Below, piece by piece: positions 21,909-29,237 of a DNA stretch of 54,911 bases. Where the stretch lies: the NCBI GenBank assembly GCA_018265835.1, contig JABLYK010000009.1:1-54911 (forward strand), given 5' to 3'. The first letter of the stretch is position 1. Each line of letters starts with the position of its first letter. This DNA is from Oscillospiraceae bacterium (GTDB lineage Bacteria > Bacillota > Clostridia > Oscillospirales > Oscillospiraceae). The notes under the pieces are model-generated. The model saw nothing but the letters and a program-made list of their open reading frames with translations, was not told where the DNA came from and did not search any database. A program made the translations under genes and the position numbers.

Positions 21909-22607
21909 TCACAAATGTTCTTTCTGCATCTTCGCCCAGCGGCGGGGATACTTCGTGGGGGTGTCGCCCGTCTTGCGGATGACCACAATGCTGTGCGTCA
22001 CGTCCGTGCCGGGGATGGTGTACGCCGCCGTGCGCACATACGTGCCGCCGAGCGTGCGGATCGCGCGCTGCGCCTCCTCCAGTTCCTCCGCGCAGTCCGG
22101 CCCCTTCATCGCCAGAAACACGCCGCCGCGCCGCACAAACGGCAGGCACAGCTCGCACAGCAGATACAGCCGCGCCACCGCACGGGACACCGCAATGTCA
22201 AACTGTCCGCGCAGCTCCAGCGTCTCCTCCGCGCGCGCGTGGATGCATGCCACATCCGCAAAGCCGAGCTTTTCGCACGTTTCCGTGAGAAACTGCACCC
22301 GCTTGGCCTGACTGTCAAGCAGCGTGAGCCGGACGTCCGGCTGCGCAATCTTCAGCGGCAGACCGGGAAAGCCCGCGCCGGTGCCCACGTCAATGACCGA
22401 TTTCCCCGCGAACGGCTCCACCGTCAGCAGCGCCGCGCAGTCAAGAAAATGGAGCTGCGCCACGTCCCGCTCGCCGTGGATGGCCGTCAGATTCATGACC
22501 TGGCTGCGTTCCTCCAAATATGCATAATAGGTCTGAAAGCGCGCAAGCGCCTCGTCGGAAAGCGGCAGGCCAAGCTGCGCAAAGCCGCCGCGGAGCAGTT
22601 GTTCCAT
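21909..22607 (-). CDS. rsmG: 16S rRNA (guanine-527-N7)-methyltransferase RsmG (232 aa)
   Basis: RsmG (GidB) methylates G527 of 16S rRNA with SAM as donor. The family start QLGLPLSDEALARFQTYYAYL and NLTAIHGERDVAQLHFLDC are followed by the SAM-binding loop VIDVGTGAGFPGLPLKIA and LLDSQAKRVQFL, and then VSRAVARL. Length is typical. ATG 22607 follows GGGAGGAAG. In most Firmicutes rsmG lies beside mnmG near the origin; here it stands alone next to repeats, so either the origin lies elsewhere or the cluster has broken up. Confidence 0.96.
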   Translation of the reverse strand: MEQLLRGGFAQLGLPLSDEALARFQTYYAYLEERSQVMNLTAIHGERDVAQLHFLDCAALLTVEPFAGKSVIDVGTGAGFPGLPLKIAQPDVRLTLLDSQAKRVQFLTETCEKLGFADVACIHARAEETLELRGQFDIAVSRAVARLYLLCELCLPFVRRGGVFLAMKGPDCAEELEEAQRAIRTLGGTYVRTAAYTIPGTDVTHSIVVIRKTGDTPTKYPRRWAKMQKEHL

Positions 22608-22689
22608 AGCTTCCTCCCGGGATCGTTCTGAACACCAATATTATAGCATATTTTTTCTCTGTGTCCAGAACGAGAAAAACCGGCAGCCG

Positions 22690-22970
22690 CGTCAAAACGG
22701 GCGCATTCCGTTCCGCTTCCCCGGCAAGCGGGAAAGCTCCAGTTCCTTTTTCCTTAGCAAAACCGAAACCGATGTTTCGGTTTTGAAAACGTCTTCTGAT
22801 AGGCTGAAACCGGCGGCCAGCAAAAGCTGACCGCCGGGTCAAACTCTCAAAGCATCCTCGAACCGAAGCCCAGCGACAGCGGGTTCGGTTCGAAAAGGAA
22901 GAATGTGGAAGCGGACATGGCGTTTTCGGCTTTAGCCGGAAACGGAATGCAGCGCGCCCATTCTGACGCT
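22690..22970. repeat. Two variable-stem palindromic repeat units between rsmG and the hydrolase
   Basis: No gene seen. At about 22690-22800 the unit CGTCAAAACGGGCGCATTCC...GGAAAGCTCCA is followed by a central stem AACCGAAAC-CGAT-GTTTCGGTT. At about 22855-22970 a reversed unit surrounds the stem GAACCGAA/TTCGGTTC and ends in GCGCGCCCATTCTGACG. An unrelated ACCGGCGGCCAGC/GCTGACCGCCGGGT hairpin lies between them. Confidence 0.8.
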
Positions 22971-24011
22971 TTACGCGTAAAACACGTGCTCGCCGATAGT
23001 GGTCACCCACGTCAGGGAGCTGTTGAACCATCCGCCGTTGCAGGCCGCAGGATTGATGAAATACAGCGCGCTGCCGACCGTGTTCGCGCCCTCCAGACAG
23101 AGCTTCGCGGCCAACACAGCCTGCTCGCTCGGCGCGTTGTAGATCGTGCCCATGCTCACGGGCGTAAACTGTGTGTATCCGCCGCGCGCATCGAACACCA
23201 CACCCTGGACCGTATCCGGGAACGACTCGGACGCCACGCGGTTGAGCACCACGTTGCCGACGCCGATCATCCCCTCCATCGGCTGGTTGCCGGATTCCGC
23301 AAAAATGATGCGCGACAGCCAGTACAGATCATACTTTGCATAGTAGCTCTCGCCGCTCTCCAGCAGCGCAAGATTCGCCGTATCCACCGAAGCGCTGGTG
23401 CTCTCCGCATCATAGGCGGCAGTTGCACCGAAGATCTTCTGCAGCTCCGCCAGCGGCAGAACAATCTGCCCATCCAGCGCCTTGACGCCGCCCGGCACAT
23501 AGAAATACCGCCCGTTTGCAGTATAGACCGTATCGCCGTAGCCAATGGAAATGACCACGCCGTCAACGGTGTACTGCGTCACGCCGTCCTCGCCCTGTTC
23601 AGCCGAGCAGGCCAGCCCCAGCATGTCGCAATAATCGGGGATCGCCGCATACGCCGTGCCGTCCAGCACATAGCAGTAGCCGCCGAACCCCCCGTCCACA
23701 TAGACGGGCGCATACGTACAGGTCGCCGTCTGTGTATAGTCCGCCGCGTCGGTGCCGACTGCAACCGTGCGCGTGACGGGCAGAACATTCCGGGCGGCAA
23801 GCCGGGTCGCCAGCTTCTCATCCCGCTCGGTCAGCACCAGTGCCGCGTCCGCCGGCTTTGACGGCTCCGCCGACTCCACCGGAGCGGCGTTGCCCTCCTG
23901 CCCAACGGCAAACACCGCGTCGCCGCCGATGAGACAGACAAGGCCGATCAGAACCCCGCACAGCAGGCACACGATGCATAGAAGCGCCAAATTCGATTTT
24001 AAGAGTTTCAT
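22971..24011 (-). CDS. SleB-like cell wall hydrolase with amine-oxidase-N-like domain (346 aa)
   Basis: A membrane-anchored or exported hydrolase. One hydrophobic segment at residues 8-34 acts as anchor or signal. The middle (about 110-240) resembles a copper amine oxidase N-terminal domain, a substrate or wall-binding module. From about 245 comes the Hydrolase_2 domain of SleB/CwlJ cortex-lytic enzymes, with LSRIIFAESGNQPMEGMIGV (catalytic Glu in the AES motif), VGNVVLNRVASESFPDTVQG and ALYFINPAAC. Such enzymes act in spore germination or vegetative wall turnover. ATG 24011 follows AAGGAGG at 9 bases. A consensus promoter lies 92 bases upstream. Confidence 0.9.
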   Translation of the reverse strand: MKLLKSNLALLCIVCLLCGVLIGLVCLIGGDAVFAVGQEGNAAPVESAEPSKPADAALVLTERDEKLATRLAARNVLPVTRTVAVGTDAADYTQTATCTYAPVYVDGGFGGYCYVLDGTAYAAIPDYCDMLGLACSAEQGEDGVTQYTVDGVVISIGYGDTVYTANGRYFYVPGGVKALDGQIVLPLAELQKIFGATAAYDAESTSASVDTANLALLESGESYYAKYDLYWLSRIIFAESGNQPMEGMIGVGNVVLNRVASESFPDTVQGVVFDARGGYTQFTPVSMGTIYNAPSEQAVLAAKLCLEGANTVGSALYFINPAACNGGWFNSSLTWVTTIGEHVFYA

Positions 24012-24102
24012 CTGCACCGTCCTCCTTCCGTGCGACTGCGATGCACCCGTAAAATGGGTAGATGAAAGCAGATAGCATTGCTGCTACCTTCTCACATGGA
24101 TA

Positions 24103-24131
24103 ATTATATTCATTTTTCGCTCATGATTCAA
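24103..24131 (-). promoter_or_regulatory. Promoter of SleB-like hydrolase gene
   Basis: -35 TTGAAT (24131-24126) and -10 TATAAT (24108-24103) with a 17-base spacer. It has the form of a vegetative sigma-A promoter rather than a forespore one. Confidence 0.82.
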
Positions 24132-24383
24132 TCGGCGTTTTGCACAAACGATCTTATTTGATTCTGATGATTTTAGACAAAAATTCCTCAAAATCACAAA
24201 ATATTGTGTATTTATCTTTATTTCGACTCAACATTTTGTGTTGTGCATGTTGATGAACTGCTTGTTTTCGACGGGAAGTGACGCAAAAAGAAACATGCAA
24301 GTTTGCAAAAAAATCTTGCAAACTTGCATTATGTAAACGATTTTCATTATTTGAAATTGTTATGTAAATCTTTTTTGCAATTC
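24132..24383. other. AT-rich intergenic island with a perfect 14-bp inverted repeat
   Basis: About 250 AT-rich bases in a GC-rich region, without an open frame worth calling. The inverted repeat ATGCAAGTTTGCAA (24295-24308) / TTGCAAACTTGCAT (24316-24329) has a 7-base loop. Short palindromes such as ACAAAATATTGTGT (about 24200) lie nearby. It could carry an operator cluster, a small RNA or a decayed mobile element. Confidence 0.55.
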
Positions 24384-24626
24384 TTAAAGTGTCTGCCGGA
24401 GCGCTTTGGCGAGCTGATCGGGGCACGAGGTCTTCTTCCAGCCGCAGCGGATCCCCTCCATGCGCGCGATGGCGTCTTCGGCACGCATCCCCACCAGGAG
24501 CTTGGAAATGCCCTGCAGGTTGCCGCTGCACCCCCCTTGCACCTCCACTTGGCGGATAATTCCGTCCTCGACCTCCACCCGCATGAGCTGCGAGCACACG
24601 CCCTTCGGCCGATATGTGATCGTCAT
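24384..24626 (-). CDS. TSCPD-domain (TIGR03905-type) protein (80 aa)
   Basis: A small protein made almost only of a TSCPD domain: ITYRPKGVCSQLMRVEVEDG, then GGCSGNLQGISKLLVGM and, near the end, the eponymous GWKKTSCPDQLAKAL. The same domain sits at the C-terminus of many B12-dependent ribonucleotide reductases, but stand-alone proteins of this size have no assigned function; the conserved cysteines suggest metal binding or redox chemistry. ATG 24626 is chosen because AGGAGG precedes it by 8 bases. Confidence 0.88.
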   Translation of the reverse strand: MTITYRPKGVCSQLMRVEVEDGIIRQVEVQGGCSGNLQGISKLLVGMRAEDAIARMEGIRCGWKKTSCPDQLAKALRQTL

Positions 24627-24673
24627 AGACCATTCCTCCTCCGATTTTTTCCTCACTATACCACACCCGGCGG

Positions 24674-24701
24674 CATAATTCCAGAGCCGCCCGCATAAGA
24701 T
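24674..24701 (+). promoter_or_regulatory. Possible sigma-E-type promoter of spoIIP
   Basis: CATAATT (24674-24680) and CATAAGAT (24694-24701) are separated by 13 bases, resembling the mother-cell sigma-E consensus (ATATT, 13-14 bases, CATACAAT). It sits 30 bases before the spoIIP start. No sigma-A promoter is evident there. Confidence 0.45.
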
Positions 24702-24730
24702 TTACAGATACACGAGAGGGGGCGGTCTAC

Positions 24731-25765
24731 ATGTCTGTGAGGAAGAAACTGGCCGGAGCGGGGCTGGCGCTGTTCGCGCTGCATCTCGCAGCCGGCGGGG
24801 GTGACACACTGCTGGACAGGCTTTCCGCGTGGGTGACTCCGGAGCAGCTTTTATCGGCGACGGTGCGGCTGGAGCTGGGCAACCCGCAGCCGGTCGGGGA
24901 CGCCGGGCCGGGGACAGCCGTTGCCGCGCTGTCCGCTACGCCGGCGCCCACGCCGGAACCCACGGCCACGCCAGCGCCGGCGGAACCGGGCGTCACGGCG
25001 GACGGTCTGCCCATCGTCGCCACCACGATCACGGGCGGCCTGACGCTGAAAAACGAGACGGATTACGACATTGACATCAACGCGCTGCTGCAGCAGGGGC
25101 CGGCGACGCAGCTCGCAGCGGATCAGCCGCAGATTCTCATCGTCCATACGCACTCCAGCGAGGCATACACGCCCGCCGGCGCCGATCTCTACGCCGCGTC
25201 GGACACCTGCCGCACGGAGGATACCAATTATAATATTGTGCGCGTGGGCGATGTGCTCACCGAGTCGCTCAAGCAGGCGGGGCTGAACGTCCTGCACGAC
25301 CGCACGATTTATGATTATCCGAGCTACACCGGCTCCTACACCCGCTCCGGCGACGCGGTCCTGTCCTATCTGGAGCAATACCCGTCCATCCGCATCGTCA
25401 TCGACCTGCACCGCGACGCGCTGTGCTCGGACGACGTGGTGTATAAAACCGTGGCCGAGATCCCGGACTCGGCGTGCTCGCAGGTGATGATCCTCTGCGG
25501 CACGGACAGCACCGGGCTGTACCATCCCTATTGGAAGGATAACCTGCGTCTGGCCGTGTATCTGCAAAACGCGGTCAACGAGGCGCACCCGACGCTGATG
25601 CGCCCGATCACGCTCGTGAACGAGCGCTACAACCAGCATCTGACCACCGGCTCGCTCATCGTGGAGGTCGGCAGCAGCGGCAACACGCTGCAGGAGGCGA
25701 TCAACGCCGTGCAGCTCTTCGGCGACGCGGCGGGGCCTGCTCTGGCGAAGCTGGTGTCAGAATGA
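24731..25765 (+). CDS. spoIIP: Stage II sporulation protein P (344 aa)
   Basis: SpoIIP is a membrane-anchored amidase and endopeptidase that, with SpoIID and SpoIIM, degrades septal peptidoglycan for forespore engulfment. It starts with a short hydrophobic anchor (GLALFALHLAAGGGDTLL), followed by a Pro/Thr/Ala-rich linker at about 65-85. The enzymatic domain has the Zn-site motifs ILIVHTHSSEAYT and VIDLHRDA and ends SLIVEVGSSGNTLQEAINA. All metal-ligand motifs are present. The gene is isolated from gpr, its neighbour in Bacillus. This is direct evidence for an endospore former. Confidence 0.95.
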   Translation: MSVRKKLAGAGLALFALHLAAGGGDTLLDRLSAWVTPEQLLSATVRLELGNPQPVGDAGPGTAVAALSATPAPTPEPTATPAPAEPGVTADGLPIVATTITGGLTLKNETDYDIDINALLQQGPATQLAADQPQILIVHTHSSEAYTPAGADLYAASDTCRTEDTNYNIVRVGDVLTESLKQAGLNVLHDRTIYDYPSYTGSYTRSGDAVLSYLEQYPSIRIVIDLHRDALCSDDVVYKTVAEIPDSACSQVMILCGTDSTGLYHPYWKDNLRLAVYLQNAVNEAHPTLMRPITLVNERYNQHLTTGSLIVEVGSSGNTLQEAINAVQLFGDAAGPALAKLVSE

Positions 25766-25831
25766 ACGCGCTACGCGCCGCTTGTCGGGGAAGCGGAACG
25801 GAACGTGTCCACTCTGACGCCGACGTATAAC

Positions 25832-25869
25832 TCCCTCCTTTTCTGCCCATAATCTCAGAAAAGGAGGGA
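25832..25869 (+). promoter_or_regulatory. Hairpin that buries the ribosome binding site of the CBS gene
   Basis: TCCCTCCTTTTCTG (25832-25845) is the exact complement of CAGAAAAGGAGGGA (25856-25869), with a 10-base loop. The second arm is the AAGGAGGG ribosome binding site of the CBS-domain gene, so in RNA the site would be fully paired over 14 bp. This suggests translational control by a ligand, a protein or temperature. Confidence 0.65.
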
Positions 25870-25878
25870 TCCATTTCT

Positions 25879-26307
25879 ATGAAAGTCCAAGAACTCATGA
25901 CTGGCAGCGCGGTGTCCGTACACGAGGACGAGCCGGTCGTTGCCGCCGCGCGGCTGATGAAGGCGCGGAACATCGGCTCCATCCCCGTCTGCGGGGACGA
26001 CGGCCAGCTCACCGGAATGCTCACCGACCGGGATATCGTCGTGCGCTGCATCGCGTCCGGCGCAGACCCCGGCACGGTGAAGATCGCCGCCGTCATGACG
26101 CCCGGCGCCGTCACGGTCACGCCCGCAGACGAGGTGGATGCCGCGCTCGCGCGCATGATGCATGAGCAGGTGCGGCGCCTGCCCGTCGTGCAGGAGGGCC
26201 GTCTCGTCGGGATGCTCTCGATCGCGGACGTGGCGCGCAGCCGCCGCTGCGACATGGAAGCCGCGCGCGCGCTGTGCGGCATCACATCCAACGTCTGCCG
26301 CCGCTAA
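25879..26307 (+). CDS. Tandem CBS-domain protein (142 aa)
   Basis: Two CBS motifs fill the whole protein: residues 1-60 (KVQELMTGSAVSVHEDEPVV, then IPVCGDDGQLTGMLTDRDIV) and residues 72-130 (VAAVMTPGAVTVTPADEVD, then LPVVQEGRLVGMLSIADVAR). Such Bateman modules bind adenine nucleotides such as AMP, ATP or c-di-AMP. Without a partner domain its target is unknown. Its ribosome binding site lies in a perfect 14-bp hairpin. No gene is near enough to form an operon; repeats follow for 800 bases. Confidence 0.93.
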   Translation: MKVQELMTGSAVSVHEDEPVVAAARLMKARNIGSIPVCGDDGQLTGMLTDRDIVVRCIASGADPGTVKIAAVMTPGAVTVTPADEVDAALARMMHEQVRRLPVVQEGRLVGMLSIADVARSRRCDMEAARALCGITSNVCRR

Positions 26308-27101
26308 CGTCAGAACGGACTCGTTCCATTCCGCTTCCCGGGCAAGCCGGAAAGCTCCATATCCACTCCTCCGTTCTTCCTTTCCCAGCCGCAAGTCAAG
26401 CTTGCGTCTGGGGGATGCGGGGCTGCGATACGCGCCGAGCCAAAAGGCCGGACGACGGTTTCGGCGCGCGAACCGCTTGCGTTCGCGCCAGACGATTGCC
26501 ATCGTAAGACGTAGGGATGAGTGCCGACCCTATAACACCAAGCCAATTTCACCGCCAGCGTCAGTCGCTGGGGGTTTCCAAAGGGGGGCCCACATCCCCC
26601 TTTGGCGTGTCTTTCTTTCAGGCTCCACCCGGTTTCTTTCTGCTCGTGCAGAAAGAAATGGGGTGGAATAGACCGAGGTGCGAATTCCGAACACCTCATC
26701 CGTCACGGCTTACGCCGTGCCACCTTCCCCTCAAGGGGAAGGCTTTGGGGGTGCGCATCGTACGTTTCGCGTTTTCAAGGCTTCCCCCTCTGGGGGAAGC
26801 TGTCGGCGGAGCCGACTGATGAGGGGAATGCACGCCACCTCATCCGACCGCCCTTCGGGCGGCCACCTTCCCAGCGTCAGAACGGGCGCGCTGCGCTCCG
26901 TTTCCGTCTGAAGCCGAAAACTGCGCATCCACTTCCCCATTCTTCCTTTCAAATCCGAAACACCGTGCACAGCATTCTGCCGAATCCCGCCGACATGCTA
27001 CATTTCCGGCCTTTGGCCGGAAATTTTTCGTTTTCAAGTTCCCACAATTGTGCTACAATGACATCCACCGGCGCGCACCGAAAAAAATTCTCAAAAAGGG
27101 C
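26308..27101. repeat. Gene-free, repeat-rich region of 800 bases
   Basis: I see no gene. Repeats in order: a variable-stem unit at about 26308-26415 (CGTCAGAACGGA...GGAAAGCTCCA, central stem CCCAGCCGCAAG/CTTGCGTCTGGG); a CACCTCATCCGTCACGGC unit at 26692-26755; a GCTTCCCCCTNNGGGGGAAGC unit with a CGGCGGAGCCG arm at 26780-26825; and a second variable-stem unit at about 26876-26975. Around 26560-26660 lies a G/C-rich AAAGGGGG...CCCCCTTT hairpin and a TTTCTTTC...GAAAGAAA stem. Confidence 0.8.
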
Positions 27102-27130
27102 TTTACAAATCCAATCCTTTGTGCTATCTT
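27102..27130 (+). promoter_or_regulatory. Promoter of the Fur-family/rubrerythrin operon
   Basis: -35 TTTACA (27102-27107) and -10 TATCTT (27125-27130) with a 17-base spacer; the operator begins on its last base. Confidence 0.8.
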
Positions 27131-27156
27131 AATAACAAGAATTATTCTTATTATTA
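27130..27156. promoter_or_regulatory. Fur/PerR-type operator
   Basis: TAATAA-C-AAGAAT-T-ATTCTT-A-TTATTA is a perfect 27-base palindrome around one central T, resembling PerR and Fur boxes. Placed over the transcription start, it fits autorepression by the Fur-family gene that follows, together with control of rubrerythrin and rubredoxin. Confidence 0.82.
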
Positions 27157-27169
27157 AGGAGGTGCCCCG

Positions 27170-27580
27170 ATGGCCACCCGCAAAACGAGTAAAAAGCGCC
27201 AGGCGATTCTGGACGCGCTGATGGCCACCACCGAGCACCCCAACGCAGAGTGGCTCTACCAAAAGCTCAAGCCGGAGTATCCCGACCTGAGTCTCGGCAC
27301 GGTCTACCGCAACCTGAGCCTGTTTGCGGACGCGGGCGATATTTTGCGCATCGGCGTCCTCGGCGGGCAGGAGCGGTTTGACGGCCGCACCGATTCACAC
27401 GCGCATCTGCTGTGCGCGGAATGCGGCCGTGTGATGGATGTGGAGACCCCGGAGCTGGAGCCGAAGCTCTGCACGCTCGCCCAAAGCGCCAGCGGCGCGG
27501 AGGTGCAGACCTGCACGCTCACGTTCACCGGCGTGTGCCCCGATTGTCGAAGACCGGGCGGTTCGCCCGCTTCCAAATAA
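27170..27580 (+). CDS. Fur-family regulator, PerR-like (136 aa)
   Basis: A winged-helix metal-dependent repressor: RQAILDALMATTEHPNAEWLYQ, the DNA-binding LSLGTVYRNLSLFADAGDI, then the dimer domain with HAHLLCAECGRVMDV and a second CPDC pair, together the structural Zn site of four cysteines. The metal-sensing region reads GGQERFDGRTDSHAHLLC. Because rubrerythrin and rubredoxin follow in the same operon, a peroxide-sensing PerR role is likelier than iron uptake control (inference). The C-terminus PGGSPASK is unusual and short. AAGGAGG precedes ATG 27170. Confidence 0.9.
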   Translation: MATRKTSKKRQAILDALMATTEHPNAEWLYQKLKPEYPDLSLGTVYRNLSLFADAGDILRIGVLGGQERFDGRTDSHAHLLCAECGRVMDVETPELEPKLCTLAQSASGAEVQTCTLTFTGVCPDCRRPGGSPASK

Positions 27581-27616
27581 ACAACTGATATTTATAATTT
27601 TAGGAGGATTCAAAAC

Positions 27617-28180
27617 ATGAAAAAATGGGTTTGCAGCGTATGTGGTTATGTTCATGAAGGCGACACGCCGCCGGCAGAGTGCCCGGTGTGCCATGTCCCC
27701 GGCTCCAAGTTCGTGGAACAGGCCGGCGAGATGAGCTGGGCTGCCGAGCACGTGGTTGGCGTTGGCAAGGTGTTTGGCGCGGACGTTCCGGAAGATGTGC
27801 AGAAGGAGATCATCGACGGTCTGCACGCCAACTTTGAGGGCGAGTGCTCCGAGGTCGGCATGTATCTGGCCATGGCGCGCGTGGCGCACCGCGAGGGCTA
27901 TCCGGAGATCGGCCTGTACTGGGAGAAGGCCGCTTACGAGGAAGCCGAGCACGCCGCGAAGTTCGCCGAGCTGCTGGGTGAAGTCGTCACCGACAGCACC
28001 AAGAAGAATCTGGCCATGCGCGTGGACGCCGAGAACGGCGCGACCGCCGGCAAGTTCGAGCTGGCCAAGCTCTGCAAGAAGTACAATCTCGACGCCCTGC
28101 ACGACACCATCCACGAGATGGCGCGCGACGAAGCCCGTCACGGCAAGGCATTCGAGGGTCTGCTGAAGCGTTATTTTTAA
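27617..28180 (+). CDS. Reverse rubrerythrin (187 aa)
   Basis: A peroxide reductase of strict anaerobes. Unlike classical rubrerythrin the rubredoxin-like Fe(Cys)4 domain is N-terminal (WVCSVCGYVHEG, then CPVCHVPGSKF, residues 5-33), followed by the four-helix di-iron domain with EGECSEVGMYLAMARVAHRE, YEEAEHAAKFAELL and MARDEARHGKAFEGLLKR, which carry the ExxH ligands. It reduces hydrogen peroxide with electrons from rubredoxin. It follows the Fur-family gene by 36 bases and precedes a rubredoxin by 16, so the three form an oxidative-stress operon. Confidence 0.95.
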   Translation: MKKWVCSVCGYVHEGDTPPAECPVCHVPGSKFVEQAGEMSWAAEHVVGVGKVFGADVPEDVQKEIIDGLHANFEGECSEVGMYLAMARVAHREGYPEIGLYWEKAAYEEAEHAAKFAELLGEVVTDSTKKNLAMRVDAENGATAGKFELAKLCKKYNLDALHDTIHEMARDEARHGKAFEGLLKRYF

Positions 28181-28196
28181 GTAAGGAGTATTTGCA

Positions 28197-28328
28197 ATGA
28201 AATACGTCTGCAACATCTGCGGCTGGGTCTACGACGAGGAAGAAGCCGGCGTGAAGTGGGAAGACCTTCCCGATGACTTCGTGTGCGAGCTCTGCGGCGT
28301 CGGCAAGGATCAGTTCACCAAGGAATAA
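28197..28328 (+). CDS. Mini-rubredoxin (43 aa)
   Basis: A very short electron carrier, YVCNICGWVYDEEEAGVKWE followed by DLPDDFVCELCGVGKDQF. Both CxxCG knuckles (residues 5-9 and 31-35) that bind one iron are present, as is the DLPDDFVC consensus. The normal rubredoxin has about 52-54 residues; here about ten residues of the loop that usually reads G.P..GI.PGT.F are missing. It probably donates electrons to the rubrerythrin encoded 16 bases upstream. GTAAGGAG precedes ATG 28197, and a terminator follows. Confidence 0.92.
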   Translation: MKYVCNICGWVYDEEEAGVKWEDLPDDFVCELCGVGKDQFTKE

Positions 28329-28337
28329 TCGAAGCAA

Positions 28338-28375
28338 ATACGAGGGAGCGGAAAATCCGCTCCCTCGTATTTTTG
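28338..28375 (+). terminator. Terminator of the rubrerythrin operon
   Basis: ATACGAGGGAGCGG pairs with CCGCTCCCTCGTAT and continues into TTTT. Confidence 0.9.
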
Positions 28376-28393
28376 ATTGCTTATAAATTGGAG

Positions 28394-29065
28394 TTATTTT
28401 TCGACCCAGCCGTCGGACAGCAGGCCGGCGGACGACAGCGCCAGCGAAAGGTAGGCGGAGTCCTCATCCAGCTCGTAGAAGCCGCTGGCAGCAAACTGTT
28501 TGACGTTCTCCGCATCGTTCAGATCCGTAAACTTCAGGGTGATCACGACCTGATCGCCCTCAGCCGTAAACGAATAATCGCAGAAGTCCAGCGCAATCAG
28601 GTCGGCATAGTCCTCGTCGCACTGTGCCCGGAACACTTCAATGTCCTCTTCCGTTGCGCCCTGCGCGTCGATATACATGGTATCGACCATCGTGTGGACA
28701 ATGTCGCCGGTGGCGTCGAAGGCCAAGGTTTCCGTGATGCCGTCTTCGTAGCTTTCAAAGGTCTTGCTTACCGGGGTCGTGGCCTGCTTTGCGAAGAGCA
28801 CGCCGCCGATGACGCCGAGTACAACGGCGATGATGAAGCCGATCAGCGCCCACTTTCCGATGGACTTTGCACGTACCGGGGTATCCTTCTTCAGGCACAG
28901 GAACAGGATCAGGCCGATCAGCGGGAACAGAAAGCCAACAATGTTCAGGCCGACCGAACGCTTGTCCTCTCTCTGCGGCGCCGCCTGCGGCACTGCGCTG
29001 CCACAGTTCGGGCAGAGCACCGCGTCGTCGGCAAGTTCTCTGCCGCAATTGCTGCAAAATTTCAT
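28394..29065 (-). CDS. Zinc-ribbon membrane protein with extracytoplasmic domain (223 aa)
   Basis: The N-terminus is a zinc ribbon (KFCSNCGRELADDAVLCPNC, two CxxC pairs). Two membrane helices follow at about 40-60 (VGLNIVGFLFPLIGLILFL) and 75-95 (IGFIIAVVLGVIGGVLFA), then an external domain of about 125 residues with FESYEDGITETLAFDATGD and YSFTAEGDQVVITLKF, which recalls the DUF1307/YehR-type lipoprotein fold. Function unknown. ATG 29065 follows GGAGGAG; two in-frame codons upstream overlap that site. Confidence 0.82.
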   Translation of the reverse strand: MKFCSNCGRELADDAVLCPNCGSAVPQAAPQREDKRSVGLNIVGFLFPLIGLILFLCLKKDTPVRAKSIGKWALIGFIIAVVLGVIGGVLFAKQATTPVSKTFESYEDGITETLAFDATGDIVHTMVDTMYIDAQGATEEDIEVFRAQCDEDYADLIALDFCDYSFTAEGDQVVITLKFTDLNDAENVKQFAASGFYELDEDSAYLSLALSSAGLLSDGWVEK

Positions 29066-29096
29066 TTTCTCCTCCTCCATATTCTATGGTGTTTCC

Positions 29097-29126
29097 ATTA
29101 TAATATGAACGCGCGGCGTCCGTCAA
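29097..29126 (-). promoter_or_regulatory. Promoter of zinc-ribbon protein gene
   Basis: -35 TTGACG (29126-29121) and -10 TATAAT (29102-29097) with an 18-base spacer. Confidence 0.7.
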
Positions 29127-29159
29127 TCAAAATCTGACAATCTTCTGCCAGATTTTTTC

Positions 29160-29204
29160 GCAAAAAATGCCCGGCCCTCTGCGGCTTGCTTCAGAGAACC
29201 GGGC
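29160..29204 (-). terminator. Terminator of spo0A
   Basis: On the minus strand GCCCGGTTCTCTG pairs with CAGAGGGCCGGGC and is followed by ATTTTTT; it lies about 35 bases after the spo0A stop. Confidence 0.85.
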
Positions 29205-29237
29205 GCGTTTTTGGGGATGGATGATGCGCCGGCGCGC

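Noticed and set aside
25855..26502. Long minus-strand frame opposite the CBS gene
   Set aside because: The plus strand has clear tandem CBS motifs, and this frame runs on into repeats.
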